Below, piece by piece: positions 1 to 11,348 of a stretch of DNA of 64,000 bases. Both the position numbers and the translations under genes were made by a program. The notes under the pieces are model-generated. The model did no database searches. It was not told where the DNA came from and saw only the letters and a list, made by a program, of their open reading frames with translations. Origin of the DNA: Undaria pinnatifida. Its lineage: Eukaryota > Sar > Phaeophyceae > Laminariales > Alariaceae. How positions within the stretch are numbered: position 1 is the stretch's first letter; each line of letters opens with the position of its first letter. The DNA lies in the NCBI GenBank assembly GCA_012845835.1, contig JABAKD010000002.1:4480001-4544000 (forward strand), read 5' to 3'.

Positions 1-180
1 TAAATCGTACAACCGGTGAGGAGAGGGGGGGGGAGTGTTCGAAAGGAGGGGGGGGTTATTGGAGCTCCGGCATGGATGGCTAGAAAGGTAATGAGGTGAT
101 ATCACCTGTCTGGTAGTGTTCATTTCTCTAGCACATTTGATTTTCGGTAGGGCGGTGGGGGAGCGGGGGGGGGAGGAGAT
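1..180. repeat. G-rich dispersed repeat, copy 1
   Basis: G-rich sequence whose order of words (TCGTACAACC, GAGGNGAGGG, a poly-G run, GGCATGGATGGCT, AGAAAGNTAATGAGGTGAT) is found again at about 51260-51600. No open frame is convincing. It is the left edge of a repeat that continues out of the window. Confidence 0.6.
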
Positions 181-506
181 GGATGATAGCAAATATTCGA
201 CCTGCGTGTTGCATGCAGATGCCCAATATTTTCGAAGATACAATATGAAGTTGAAGGGAGGGAAAAGTGTTGTTACCGGATGTTGGCTTTACTTTGATGC
301 TATCTATACGAGTACTGTTCCTCTTTGGCTAAAATAGTTTCTGAATGACAGCGGCTGTCTTAACCCGAATTCATCGGAATTACGCGCGTGCTTCATATGG
401 CGGGAGGCTCATTAACCCAGAATCGTCTGAATTGCACTTTGTTATGTTGGCTTGCGGTACTTTTTGTTGAATACCAGGTACCTATTGTAGGTCGTGGCGT
501 CTGGGG
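181..506. other. Intergenic, no gene seen
   Basis: No coding signal. Around 340-440 there are two weak matches to the dispersed GAATGACGGGG...TTAACCC word described at 46118. The last 8 bases (GTCTGGGG) form the left target-site copy of the element that starts at 507. Confidence 0.4.
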
Positions 507-1595
507 TAGAGGTGGGCACCGTTAAAACAAACACCCGGTTTAAACCGGCTTTTGGAAACCCGGCAGGCGTGTACGAGTAGGCTGTTTTCTAGAACAAAAA
601 TCTCGTTTTTTTTTGCTGGTTTAAACCGGTTAACCGAAAACGGATAAAAACGAAAAAAAATCGGATAAAACCGGAAAGTCGGAAAAAAACCCGGCAGAAC
701 CGGACAAATTCTTCACTGATTATCTACCGAATAAAACCATTACCAGTACTATCACTAACAATAGAATACACACAGTAGTGGTATTATAGCATCATCATGC
801 ATACGCATACACACACGTCGTCAGTCGTCGTCAGTAGACTAGAGTTAGACTCTAGACTTGCAATAAGGGGGTGATATAATCGACATTATCGACATCTCGC
901 AATAGACACTTCGTTATTTCTTCTCTCTTTTTCTTTTTTCAGCGTATCTGAATTGATATATAGTCTATATATATCATTATTAATATTTATCTGTGTCGTG
1001 GTTGTGTGAGTCACACAACGCAGTTTAGAACGGCGGAGTTGCGATGTTCTTCTGGTTGTCAGCAGATTTCTGGATGACGTTTTGCTCACCGTGAAGTGGT
1101 GGCACTGCCGTATTGCACTTTATTAGTAATATATATGTGTGCTGATTGTAAGGCATTGCTATTTTACCTGGGTGCCAAGATAGTTTAATTTTGGGATGCT
1201 GGTGGGTTAGATGGTGGTGGCTTCGGATGTTGAGAGTGTGGACGCTGCCAGCGAAGGGGCTGCTATCTTTAAATTTCTCCCCAGTTGCTCCGGTGGCGTT
1301 TAAAGGTTGTGCAATGTTCAGGTCGGTTCTCCGCGTTACATATTTGCACATTATACTACGCAGTAAGGGCCGTTCCTAAATAACACAAAAAATGTCAGGA
1401 ATCCTGACAAAAAAAAAAGTGACATTTTCACGAAGCGTCATGTTTGTCAGGAGTCCGGACTTTGAATCGTCTAGACATTTCCACAAGAATTGATGTCAGG
1501 ATTCCTGACCTGAAAAAAAAACCTGTTATTTTTGTTTTCATAATATCGCCTCCTTATCCGGTTCCGTCCCCCCCTCCTCCCGGTGCCCACCTCTA
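507..1595. mobile_element. hAT-like non-autonomous DNA element
   Basis: The two ends are a perfect 15-bp inverted repeat, TAGAGGTGGGCACCG at 507-521 and its complement at 1581-1595. It is flanked by 8-bp sequences GTCTGGGG (499-506) and GTCCGCGG (1596-1603) that match at 6 of 8 positions, as expected for an aged 8-bp target duplication. Ends beginning TAGAG/CAGNG with GGTGGGCA are typical of hAT transposons. The interior (1.06 kb) has repeated AAACCGG words near the left end and two TGTCAGG stem-loops near the right end, but no transposase frame, so it would depend on a helper element. Class assignment rests on the ends and target length only. Confidence 0.6.
1393..1510. repeat. Pair of TGTCAGG stem-loops
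   Basis: TGTCAGGAATCCTGACA at 1393-1409 is a stem of 7 with a 3-base centre. A sister, TGTCAGGATTCCTGACC, lies at 1494-1510, and a partial half at 1445. They sit inside the right end of the hAT-like element and may be subterminal transposase-binding repeats (inference). Confidence 0.45.
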
Positions 1596-2358
1596 GTCCG
1601 CGGGAACCACCTACTATATTTTCAACTATCTCAGTTTGTGTTGATTTATTCCATTTCGTGTAGTTTTGCGGATTTCGCGAACAGCTGATCTCGAAACAAA
1701 CTCGGCTCTTGGTTGGGTTATACTACATCATTCCCCATGCCAGAAACTGAGAAAAAACAATACCAGGAAATAATCAAGGTAATCCCTCTACCGCGTAGCA
1801 CATATCCGCAATACCCTTCGTAGTTTTACCTAGGACGCACGCAACGACAGAGGTAGAACTTTTCGAGCCTGCAATGGCTTCTAAATGACGGGGTTCCTTT
1901 ACCCAGAATCGTGGCAAATACGCCCCATTTATTTTTGCACGATTATCGTTGTGTACCTAGGCCATCATAGGGTTTTTCGTCCGGTGTCATAGCCGTTTCA
2001 TTTCTCCTCTAAATTAGTTTTTGGGCTAAGAATGACATGTCTTAAGCTCCCCTCAAGATGAGGAAAAATCAGAAAAAAAAGCGGCGCATCTTTGTCGTAG
2101 CACGCGTCCTAGGACATTTGACTCGATGCACCAAATGGTACGGCAGGGGCGCGGGGTATGTTATTTTCAATTTTATTTTTTGCTCGGGGTCACTCGCGCG
2201 GCGGGTGATCCCCCTGCTCCTTGCGGTCACAGGCTTTCGTGCTGTTTTAACATTCCCGATATTGATACGAAAACGGATGGTTAGCTACGCCGTGCCAAAC
2301 GAATCGCCTAACTTGCTTTCGTCAGTGAGGTACAGAATCGCTCGCGCGAGTAGCTCAG
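1596..2358. other. Intergenic, no gene seen
   Basis: No frame with recognisable protein content. A copy of the dispersed GACGGGG...TTACCCAGAATCGT word lies at about 1888-1975 and includes the CCTAGGCCA end also seen at 47050. Confidence 0.4.
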
Positions 2359-2585
2359 ACCCGGTAGTGAAAATTGGGGGTACCCCCCTACCGTAGCCTT
2401 GATAAGAGGTATACCCTTTTTTGGCGTTGACCCAGTTGTGAAAATTGGGGGTACAACCCTACCGTAGCCTTGGTAAGAGGTATACCCTTTTTTGGCGTTG
2501 TCCCGGCAGTGAAAATTGGGGCTACCCCCTACCATAGCCTTGATAAGAGGTATACCCTTTTTTGGCGTTAACCCGGTAGTGAAAT
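2359..2585. repeat. 71-bp tandem repeat, 3.2 copies
   Basis: Copies start at 2359, 2430 and 2501 (lengths 71, 71, 70), with a partial fourth at 2571. Each begins with a variant of ACCCGGTAGTGAAAATTGGG, passes a CCTACCGTAGCC word and ends in GAGGTATACCCTTTTTTGG. Copies differ by a few substitutions. Function unknown. Confidence 0.9.
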
Positions 2586-3599
2586 ATTTGCGGCAGATAT
2601 GTTAAAATTGCGGTAGACCACACTACTAACCTATCATACTATTAACAGTACACAGGATATTCCGTGCGCACCGGCTGCATCATCGCCTCCCAACCTGTGA
2701 TAACCGAAGTAACATATTCCTCCACATATACCTAACGAAGTAACGTACTACTCGTATAACCAGAAAGAACTACTCGTGTAGATGGCACCAAAATAATACC
2801 TGGTAGCTATCATATCTGGCATTTTTAGTCGCAATGGTATATGGAGCCACTAAAAAATAATCGTCATGGCGGTACATGGCTGCACGTAAAGATTGGAATA
2901 TTATATCTTGGACAACTGCTCGGTCCATGTATAATAATACACAACGAAGCCATAATACATTGTATACCACAGTTCTAACAAGTACCTGCCGTAGTGGTAC
3001 TCGTATTATCTTATGCGATAACCAGAAAACACTACGAATTGCTCATCGGGCAGCACTTTTTTTTCCCCCCTCTCGCGTATTTCTTCTATAGAGCTCCTCA
3101 AGTGAGGAAGGAGCCTCAGAAACGAAAAAATACTAGAGCACCTCTACCATAGGATGTGTCGGTCGTGCGCTCGCAGCCATTCTACCCCCGGTTCTGTTCT
3201 CCAACCGGCGCTTCTGAAAAGGGATTGGACTCGTACGACATTGCACCACTCAATAGAATCAACATGATTTATACAGGTGTACGTATTTATGTATCTCGTA
3301 TTTTTCGCAATTTTTTGTTGTTGTGTTGTTATACGCCCCCATTTTGATCAGCACCCAATTTTTTTTAGGGAAAAACGATGTGCTTGAGATTCCAGTAGTG
3401 CGGAGTGCTTTTAACAGTTAGTTGCGGCGCCAATCAAGTTCTTCTTGCTGCCCTCGCGGGGTCATTTCAGTCCCAGTGAGTACTCCCAGTGCCGCTGATC
3501 ACGATAGCTACGAAAAAAGGGGTGGCACTTTTTGGCCTATTAATAGCTTATCTATGCCCGAACGACGCGTACTATTAATACGGTAGACATATCAATAGC
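2586..3599. other. Intergenic, no gene seen
   Basis: AT-rich sequence without a convincing gene. A copy of the dispersed stem-loop module (CTCCTCAAGTGAGGAAGGAG, then CACCTCTACC) lies at 3093-3150. Confidence 0.4.
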
Positions 3600-4060
3600 T
3601 TTTTTTGACTGAATGTGTTTCAGAATGACGGGGCCAAAACCTGCAAAGCACGCCCCAACACCAACGCTAACCCCAGCCCAGCACAAACAACAACGATAAG
3701 GCTAACCCCGACCGTAACGGCAACCCAACGCTAATGCCAGCCCCAACACCGACGCCAACCCCAACTAGAGCTGGTTGAAGTCGAGTTGTACGACGGGTTC
3801 TACGACCGGGGTTCTACAATCGCCGGCAGGAATTGCTATACACGACTCTCCTGCCTACTAATAGTTATCTGACGCAGCCAACGCCCCAAAACTCAAAGAT
3901 ATATAAAAGCTTGTGCCGCTGCTCTATTCCCAAGCGACAGCGATTGTACATATTCCGTGTCATATGATGCAACATGACACGATATAGATGACGTGCCAGG
4001 ACGTCGGGGTGCGACACAGAGCATCCCTGCAGTTGGACGAAGAAAGCATGTCCTCGGTGT
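3600..4060. repeat. Dispersed CCAACGC-rich repeat, copy A
   Basis: Contains a degenerate CCAACGCTAACCCC-type array (3650-3765), then GAGCTGGTTGAAGTCGAGTT, TACACGACTCTCCTGC, a CGACAGC word and GATATAGATGACG. The same words in the same order lie at 52060-52800, so this is a two-copy dispersed repeat. The other copy has an insertion. Confidence 0.7.
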
Positions 4061-4879
4061 TACTCACTTTTTAGCCCAGAAGCGGAAGAAAAGAAGCTTG
4101 GTATAATTACTCAGGATCTTGATGGCAAACTGAGACGGGAAACATGTGTCTCTCGGTCTCCTGACTATCTCGAATACAACACGACATCCTATCAATACAA
4201 AACGGCCAAAATTACCCATCAGGAGCTCGGGAGCAGCCGTACAAAAACAGACGAAAATAGTGTTCTTGTTCTCACATTAGCTCATCATTTCCCTGAAGTC
4301 CAGCCCGTGGGCACAGTAAAGGCTAAGAAAGCATCCCGACGGAAGACAAAACAAACACAAAATAGCATGCGCACCGCATTCCCGCACTATCACGGTGCTC
4401 ATGTTCGGTGTCCAGGCCATGTCATCGGGTTTTCCCTTTGATTATGTATCAAATTTTCAGTTTTATGGGGTGGGGTATACAGAGCAGTTTATCGTGTGGG
4501 GGAAGAGCCTCAGAAAGAAAAGGGTGCACCGCCTCTGCCGTAGTATTAGTACTATAACTAGTATGTGTCGTTCTTGGACATATCATGATATTTTCTTGCA
4601 GTACACGTAGTTAAGGCGCAAAGGGCAGCGTTTATGTCAGACGAGTTCGACGATGGAATTGGCGTTAATAGCACATTTTGGACAAAATATGCTTCTGAAT
4701 GACGGGGCTTCCTCCTTAACCCAAGGTCGTCGAAAAAATTCGATTCTTGTTTAGGCAAACCAAGCGTCGAACACCTGGACCATGAATTGATTGTTCTTCG
4801 GGTTGCGCTTTCAGTTTGGGTGAAATCGTTTCAGGGGTGGGGAGTTTATCGTGTGAGGAAAGAGTCTAATACAGAAACG
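4061..4879. other. Intergenic, no gene seen
   Basis: Holds a module with AAGAGCCTCAGAAAGAAAAGG and CTCTGCCGTAGTATTAGTAC (about 4500-4560), related to 52465-52530, and a copy of the GAATGACGGGGCTTCC...TTAACCC word at 4692-4790. No protein-coding evidence. Confidence 0.4.
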
Positions 4880-6140
4880 AATGAGTATTTTTTGAGGTCT
4901 TTAAAGTGTGGTGTTTTGTATTGCCTACGTACCGACCGCTTGATGCATTGGTCGTCTCGAGCACAAACCGAAGCGACAAACATCGATCGTTCGTTTGCCT
5001 TGCCATTCTTGCGGTGAGTACAGGGCAGGACACCTGACAAGAAACAAGGTGCTAAGAAAGGCAGGCTGATCTTGACAGGAATATATTAAACCAGAGAGAC
5101 GATATTGTTGAAGTTAGTGTAGAACGCACCCTTTCCCGAATATGAAACCCGGCCTGGGTCAGTATTTTATAAGTTTCTAATTTGGTCTCCTCTGCTGTTC
5201 GCTCCCCGCTTGTCGCGCTGATCTCGGTTACAAACTGAATCGACGAACACCGATGCTGACCAGCTCTTCTTCTCACGCAATTCTCATACAGTGTAGGGTA
5301 GGGAATTGTGGAAGCACTTTCTGTGGCCGGAGGTACCATTCTAGTAGTCGCCGCTCCCAGTATCACGATGCTCAGTTTTGTTTTTGTTTGCCGTTACGCT
5401 GATCGGGGTTTTTGTCCCGCGCACTTGTTTCTCTTGATCGCTCTTTTACGAGTTGGTATATACGTTACATCATCGGTTCATTTCCAAACGCCGCCCCACT
5501 TAATTTCCCGTGGCCAAATATTGTGAGTACCCGGCACCTGGTACGGCAAGGGAGCACCTCGTTATTACGAGCCCCCTCCCTCACTCGAGGAGATATTTAA
5601 ATCTCCCCCAAACCAATCCGGATAAGGAGAAAAACTGAACCTGCGCCCCGAAGAACAAATCCCAATCCCATGGCCTAGGTACACAACGAAATATATCGCG
5701 AAACACCACCGGTTATCGATGTTGCGGGTAGCGTTCCTCGGAAGTGGACGGGAAGCCCCGTCAATCAGACATGTTTCGGCCGCAAAGGGCTATTCCCCAT
5801 CATGCCAGACATCACCCCACGAAACCTAATCCGGAATTGTGTAGTCCACGTGCGACAAAGAGTGAAATACAACGCCAACATCACGTCATCCATTCGAGAT
5901 CTATCTTTTTTCAAATATAGTCTAAACACGTCAGCTGTGAGTTCGGTAATTCAGGGTCGAAACTCAGCTTAGCAAGGTGCGGCCGCTCGTTGTTACATAC
6001 TACGTATGTATTATCGTTTGAACACGTATGATTCCTGTGGATGTTGTCAGGGTGAACATCAACAACGAAATGTTCTATGCACGTGGCCCACTTTGCCCAG
6101 CGTCGCCTTATCGCACGGGCCTGCGCTGGTCGTTTTGCAG
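4880..6140. repeat. OTU-array 5' flank, copy 1
   Basis: About 1.26 kb that recurs before the other arrays (25521-26986, 34190-35190, 37690-39192, 55880-57661). It shows splice-like words: a GCG|GTGAGTAC donor near 5013, a TTCTTCTCAC...ATACAG acceptor near 5292, another GTGAGTAC donor near 5521 and TTTTGCAG at 6133-6140. It therefore probably holds small 5' exons and introns of the OTU gene family, but I cannot fix their frames. A 95-codon frame in the 38688-38975 copy (around CFGRKGLFPI) is partly shared among copies. Confidence 0.65.
5931..5990. repeat. Dispersed CAGCTGTGAG motif
   Basis: A ~55-bp word starting CAGCTGTGAGTTCG, with TCGAAACTC in the middle and a GCAAGCTGCGTG-like end. Other copies: 26775, 38987, 50569, 50697, 51671, 54431 and 57433. 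Four of the copies lie ~150-210 bases before the first OTU exon of a block. Confidence 0.65.
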
Positions 6141-7914
6141 GACGAACGCCACATCGACGAGGCAGGGAAGGTAGCGCTGAAAAAGTGCATAATCAGAGGA
6201 ACGAAGAGGTCCCCAGTTGATGTACCAAACCCAAGCTAGTCATCCTCTGCCTCTGGAAGAGCTCCCAATACGGCTGGCGATGGGTTTCTCAACGGCTGGG
6301 AGTGCTTCACAAGCATGACGGGAATTTCTTGGCGAACATTTTCACAACGATGCCCAACCTTGTCGGGCACGCGCCAGTTCTGGGGTGCTTGGCTTTCGGG
6401 CACGAAGGTGAAACTAACCCGCGCGTCGTCGAAGAGTCTGCTCTCGCTATTGGTGCTGCTCAAGCCAGGGTTCTTGTTGCCCTTTTGCGGTTTTGCGTGT
6501 CAGCGATGTGGAGTGTTTTACTGTGATGCCCCACGGTTTGGAGATCAGCCTGCAGCTCACCGAGCCAGCGTGTGTTCCGAGTAGCCACAAGTGCCAAATA
6601 GACACTAAGAGCACGAGGTCGGTTCGCATCATCTCTGAAATCTCTGCCGCGATGCCGCCATCCGCAACGTGTCCGGTATTGGAATACCGTGCAATTGTCT
6701 CGTTGATGAAATGCCCACGCAGCACAAGCCGGTGGAGGTCCTCGAAGTGGGCAGCGGCAAAAGACAGCACGACGAGATTAAATTGAAGCCATCAACGGTT
6801 AGTGCCGTAGAAACTGCGGGCAGCAGAGCGCCAAAGGCAGTTCCCGTCGCCGAGAACATGTCGTCGGCGCTCTGCTACCTGCATGTTCTTTGGCACTGAC
6901 CGCTGTTGGCGCCAATCTAAGCTCGTCGCGCTGTCTTTCGCCGCTGCACACTTCGCGGACCTCCACCAATTTGTGCTGCGCGGGCATTTCGAAAACGAGA
7001 TAATTGCACGGTATTGCGATACCGACCCCGTCGTGGTTGAGGGCATCGCGACAGAGATTTCAGAGATGATGCGAATCGACCTCGTACTCTAAGCGTCTAT
7101 TTCGCACCTGTGATAGCTCGGAACACACGCTGGCTCGGTGGCTGCAGGCGCATCTGCGAAGCGCGGGGCGTCACAGTGAGAATGCTCCACCATTGCGACA
7201 CGCAAAACCGGAAAAGGCGAGACAGGAACCCTGGCTTGGGCAGCACCACCAACAAGGGGAGACTCGTCAACGACGCGCGGGCTAGCCACACCTTCGTGCC
7301 GCAGACCAAAGCGCCACAGACCTGGCGCGTGCCCGACAAGGTTGGTCAGGATTGTGAAACCGTTCGCCAATATATTTCGGTCGTGCTGGTGAAGCGATCC
7401 TAGCCGTCGAGGAACGCCGCTCGAGCCGTATTGTACGCTCTTCCGGAGGTGTATGATGATTCACTTGGAGTTGGCTTATCACCTGGGCATCGGTTCGCTG
7501 CGGTAGTCAACACTCATGGTACATACGAACCTTTTCCGATGTACAGATGATCCATCGTTGTACACGCCCTGTGGCGTCCAAGACGAGCAGAAGTACACGG
7601 ACGAGTTACGCCAGTGGACTGAGAGAAATGCTGGCGGAGCTGAGTCGTGCGCTTTGGGCGTGGTGGTAGGGGTTGGCGCGGGCGGTGTTGTTGCCACCCA
7701 CGCAGACAAAGGAATATCGGTTGGCCTGGGTGAGGATGGGGTAGGAGAGTCGGCGACGAAGGAGGGCAAGGCTGTGTCGCCATCGGCAGCTGGTGCTGGC
7801 CATACTACGGCGGCCGCTGACGAGATGGTGGCTGATGATACGACGGCGGCCGCTGATGCGACCGTTGCTGCGACGGTGGCTGTCGCTCTTGCTGCAGTTT
7901 CCTCGTTTTCGCAG
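6141..7914. pseudogene. Array 1 unit 1 (keeps catalytic motif)
   Basis: The palindrome centre near 6846 has a ~29-nt loop that still encodes G-D-G-N-C-L-W-R on the minus strand; the Cys codon is 6837-6839. The minus copy reads on through R-S-A-A-R-S-F-Y-G-T-N-R to a TGA at 6792-6794, resumes in the same frame as the A-A-A-H-F-E-D-L-H helix and G-T-H-A-G-S-V-S-C strand, then shifts frame after K-P-W-G-I. The plus copy runs from G-T-D-R-C-W to a TAA at 7090-7092. The unit's exon start is followed by K-K-C-I-I-R-G-T-K-R and then by the inverted copy. It is the least altered unit of this array. Confidence 0.85.
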
Positions 7915-9631
7915 GACGAACGCCGCATCGACGAGGCGGGGACGCGGGCGATGAAGAAGTGCATGGTTAGAGGGGCAAAGAGGCTTCCAGAGGATATACC
8001 AACCTCAAGGGAGCCATCTTCCACCTCCGGAAGAGTGTACTATACAGCTGGCGAATAGTTTCTCAATGGCTGGGAGTGCTTCACCAGCATGACGGAAATG
8101 TCTTGGCGAACATTTTTCGCAGCCGTTTGCTGACGTTGCCGGCCACACGCCAGGTCTGGGGAGCTTTGCTTTGGGGTACGAAGGTGTAACTAGCCCTCGC
8201 ATCGTCGAAGAGTCTCCCCTCGCTATTGGTGCGGCCCAAGCCAGGGTTCTTGTCCCACCTTTTCCGGTTTCGCGTGTCGCATGGGTGGAGCTTTTTCACT
8301 GTGACGCCCCACGCTTCACAGATATGCCTGCAGCTCACCGAGCCAGCGTGTGTTCGAGTGGAAACATGTGGGAAATGGACGCCAAGAGCACGAGGTCTGT
8401 TCGCATCATCTCCGAGATCTCTCTCACGATGCCGCCAACCACAACGTGTTCGGTGTCGGAATACCGTGCGATTATTCCGTTGTCGAAGTGCCCTCCCAGC
8501 ACCAATCGGTGCAGGTCGACGAAGTGTGCAGCGACGAAAGCCAGCGCGACGAGTTTAAGTTGACGCCAGTAACGGTCAGTTCCGGAGCAACTGCGGGAAG
8601 TAAAGCGCCAAGGACTTTGGCGCTCTGCTTCCCGCAGTTTCTTCGGTACTGACCGCTGCTGGCTTCAGTTGAAGCTCGTCAAGCTGTCTTTCGCCGCTGC
8701 ACACTTCGCGGACCTCCACCAATTTGTGCTGCGCGGGCATTTCGATAACAAGATAACTGCACGGTAATCCGGTACCGACCACGTTGTCGTTGGCATCATC
8801 GCGGCAGAGATATGAGAGATGATACGAACTGGCTTCGTACACTTGGCGTCTATTTTGCACCTGTGCCCATTCGGAACACACGCTGGCTCGGTGGCTGCAG
8901 GCGCATCTGCGAAGCGCGGGGCGTCACAGTGAGAATGCTCCACCATTGCGACACGCAAAACCGGAAAAGGCGAGACAGGAACTCTGGCTTGGGCAGCACC
9001 ACCAGCAAGGGGAGACTCGTCAACGACGCGCGGGCTAGCCACACCTTCGTGCCGCAGACCAAAGCGCCACAGACCTGGCGCGTGCCCGACAAGGTTGGTC
9101 AGGATTGTGAAACCGTTCGCCAATATATTTCGGTCGTGCTGGTGAAGCGATCCCAGCCGTCGATAAACGCCGCTCGAGCCGTATTGTACGCTCTTCCGGG
9201 GGTGGATGATTACTCACTTGGGGTTGGCTTATCACCTGTGCATCGGTTCGCCGCGGTAGTCAACACTCATGGTACATACGAACCTTTTCCGATGTACAGA
9301 TGATCCATCGTTGTACACGCCCTGTGGCGTCCATGACGAGCAGAAGTACACGGACGAGTTACGCCAGTGGACTGAGAGAAATGCTGGCGGAGCTGAGTCG
9401 TGCGCTTTGGGCGTGGTGGTAGGGGTTGGCGCGGGCGGTGTTGTTGCCACCCACGCAGACAAAGGAATATCGGTTGGCCTGGGTGAGGATGGGGTAGGAG
9501 AGTCGGCGACGAAGGAGGGCAAGGCTGTGTCGCCATCGGCAGCTGGTGCTGGCGATGCTACGGCGGCCGCTGATGCGACCGATGCTGCGACGGTGGCTGT
9601 CGCTCTTGCTGCAGTTTCCTCGTTTTCGCAG
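7915..9631. pseudogene. Array 1 unit 2
   Basis: Minus copy ~7975-8611 and plus copy from 8617, joined by a palindrome with 39-base arms (8573-8611, 8617-8655) around a 5-base loop GGACT. The catalytic motif is missing: both copies begin at the W-R-S codons. The plus copy has TAA at 8765-8767 and TGA at 8813-8815, stops shared by the plus copies of units 2-10, plus a 1-base loss after the G-T-H-A-G strand (GGTGGCTG for GGTGAGCTG). The minus copy has its own 1-base loss at the same strand. The plus copy lacks 36 bp of the Ala-rich part. Confidence 0.85.
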
Positions 9632-11348
9632 GACGAACGCCGCATCGACGAGGCAGGGACGGTGGCGATGAAGAAGCGCATGGTTAGAGGGGCAAAGAGG
9701 CTCCCAGAGGATATACCAACCTCAAGAGAGCCATCCTCCACCTCCGGAAAAGTGTACTATACAGCTGGCGAATAGTTTTTCAATGGCTGAGAGTGCTTCA
9801 CCAGTATGAGGAAAATTTCTCGGGGAACATTTTCCACAACGGTTTGCTGACGTTGACGGCCACACGCTAGGTCAGGGGAGCTTTGCTTTGGGGTACGAAG
9901 GTGTAACTAGCCCTCGCATCGTCGAAGAGTCTCCCCTCGCTATTGGTGCAGCCCAAGCCAGGGTTCTTGTCCCACCTTTTCCGGTTTCGCGTGTCGCATG
10001 GGTGGAGCATTTTCACTGTGACGCCCCACGCTTCGCAGATATGCCTGCAGCTCACCGAGCCAGCGTGTGTTCGAGTGGACACATGTGCGAAATGGACACC
10101 AAGAGCACAAGGTCTGTTCGCATCATCTCCGAGATCTCTCTCACGATGCCGCCAACCACAACGTGTTCGGTGTCGGAATACCGTGCGATTATTCCGTTGT
10201 CGAAGTGCCCTCCCAGCACCAATCGGTGCAGGTCGACGAAGTGTGCAGCGACGAAAGCCAGCGCGACGAGTTTAAGTTGACGCCAGTAACGGTCAGTTCC
10301 GGAGCAACTGCGGGAAGTAAAGCGCCAAGGACTTTGGCGCTCTGCTTCCCGCAGTTTCTTCGGTACTGACCGCTGCTGGCTTCAGTTGAAGCTCGTCAAG
10401 CTGTCTTTCGCCGCTGCACACTTCGCGGACCTCCACCAATTTGTGCTGCGCGGGCATTTCGATAACAAGATAACTGCACGGTAATCCGGTACCGACCACG
10501 TTGTCGTTGGCATCATCGCGGCAGAGATATGAGAGATGATACGAACTGGCTTCGTACACTTGGCGTCTATTTTGCACCTGTGCCCATTCGGAACACACGC
10601 TGGCTCGGTGGCTGCAGGCGCATCTGCGAAGCGCGGGGCGTCACAGTGAGAATGCTCCACCATTGCGACACGCAAAACCGGAAAAGGCGAGACAGGAACT
10701 CTGGCTTGGGCAGCACCACCAGCAAGGGGAGACTCGTCAACGACGCGCGGGCTAGCCACACCTTCGTGCCGCAGACCAAAGCGCCACAGACCTGGCGCGT
10801 GCCCGACAAGGTTGGTCAGGATTGTGAAACCGTTCGCCAATATATTTCGGTCGTGCTGGTGAAGCGATCCCAGCCGTCGATAAACGCCGCTCGAGCCGTA
10901 TTGTACGCTCTTCCGGGGGTGGATGATTACTCACTTGGGGTTGGCTTATCACCTGTGCATCGGTTCGCCGCGGTAGTCAACACTCATGGTACATACGAAC
11001 CTTTTCCGATGTACAGATGATCCATCGTTGTACACGCCCTGTGGCGTCCATGACGAGCAGAAGTACACGGACGAGTTACGCCAGTGGACTGAGAGAAATG
11101 CTGGCGGAGCTGAGTCGTGCGCTTTGGGCGTGGTGGTAGGGGTTGGCGCGGGCGGTGTTGTTGCCACCCACGCAGACAAAGGAATATCGGTTGGCCTGGG
11201 TGAGGATGGGGTAGGAGAGTCGGCGACGAAGGAGGGCAAGGCTGTGTCGCCATCGGCAGCTGGTGCTGGCGATGCTACGGCGGCCGCTGATGCGACCGAT
11301 GCTGCGACGGTGGCTGTCGCTCTTGCTGCAGTTTCCTCGTTTTCGCAG
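9632..11348. pseudogene. Array 1 unit 3
   Basis: Palindrome centre at 10331. The plus copy is almost base-identical to that of unit 2, including the 36-bp deletion in the Ala-rich part, so units 2 and 3 share a recent duplication or conversion. The minus copies differ slightly (a T/A change gives V-E-H-F for V-E-L-F in the antisense reading). Confidence 0.85.
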
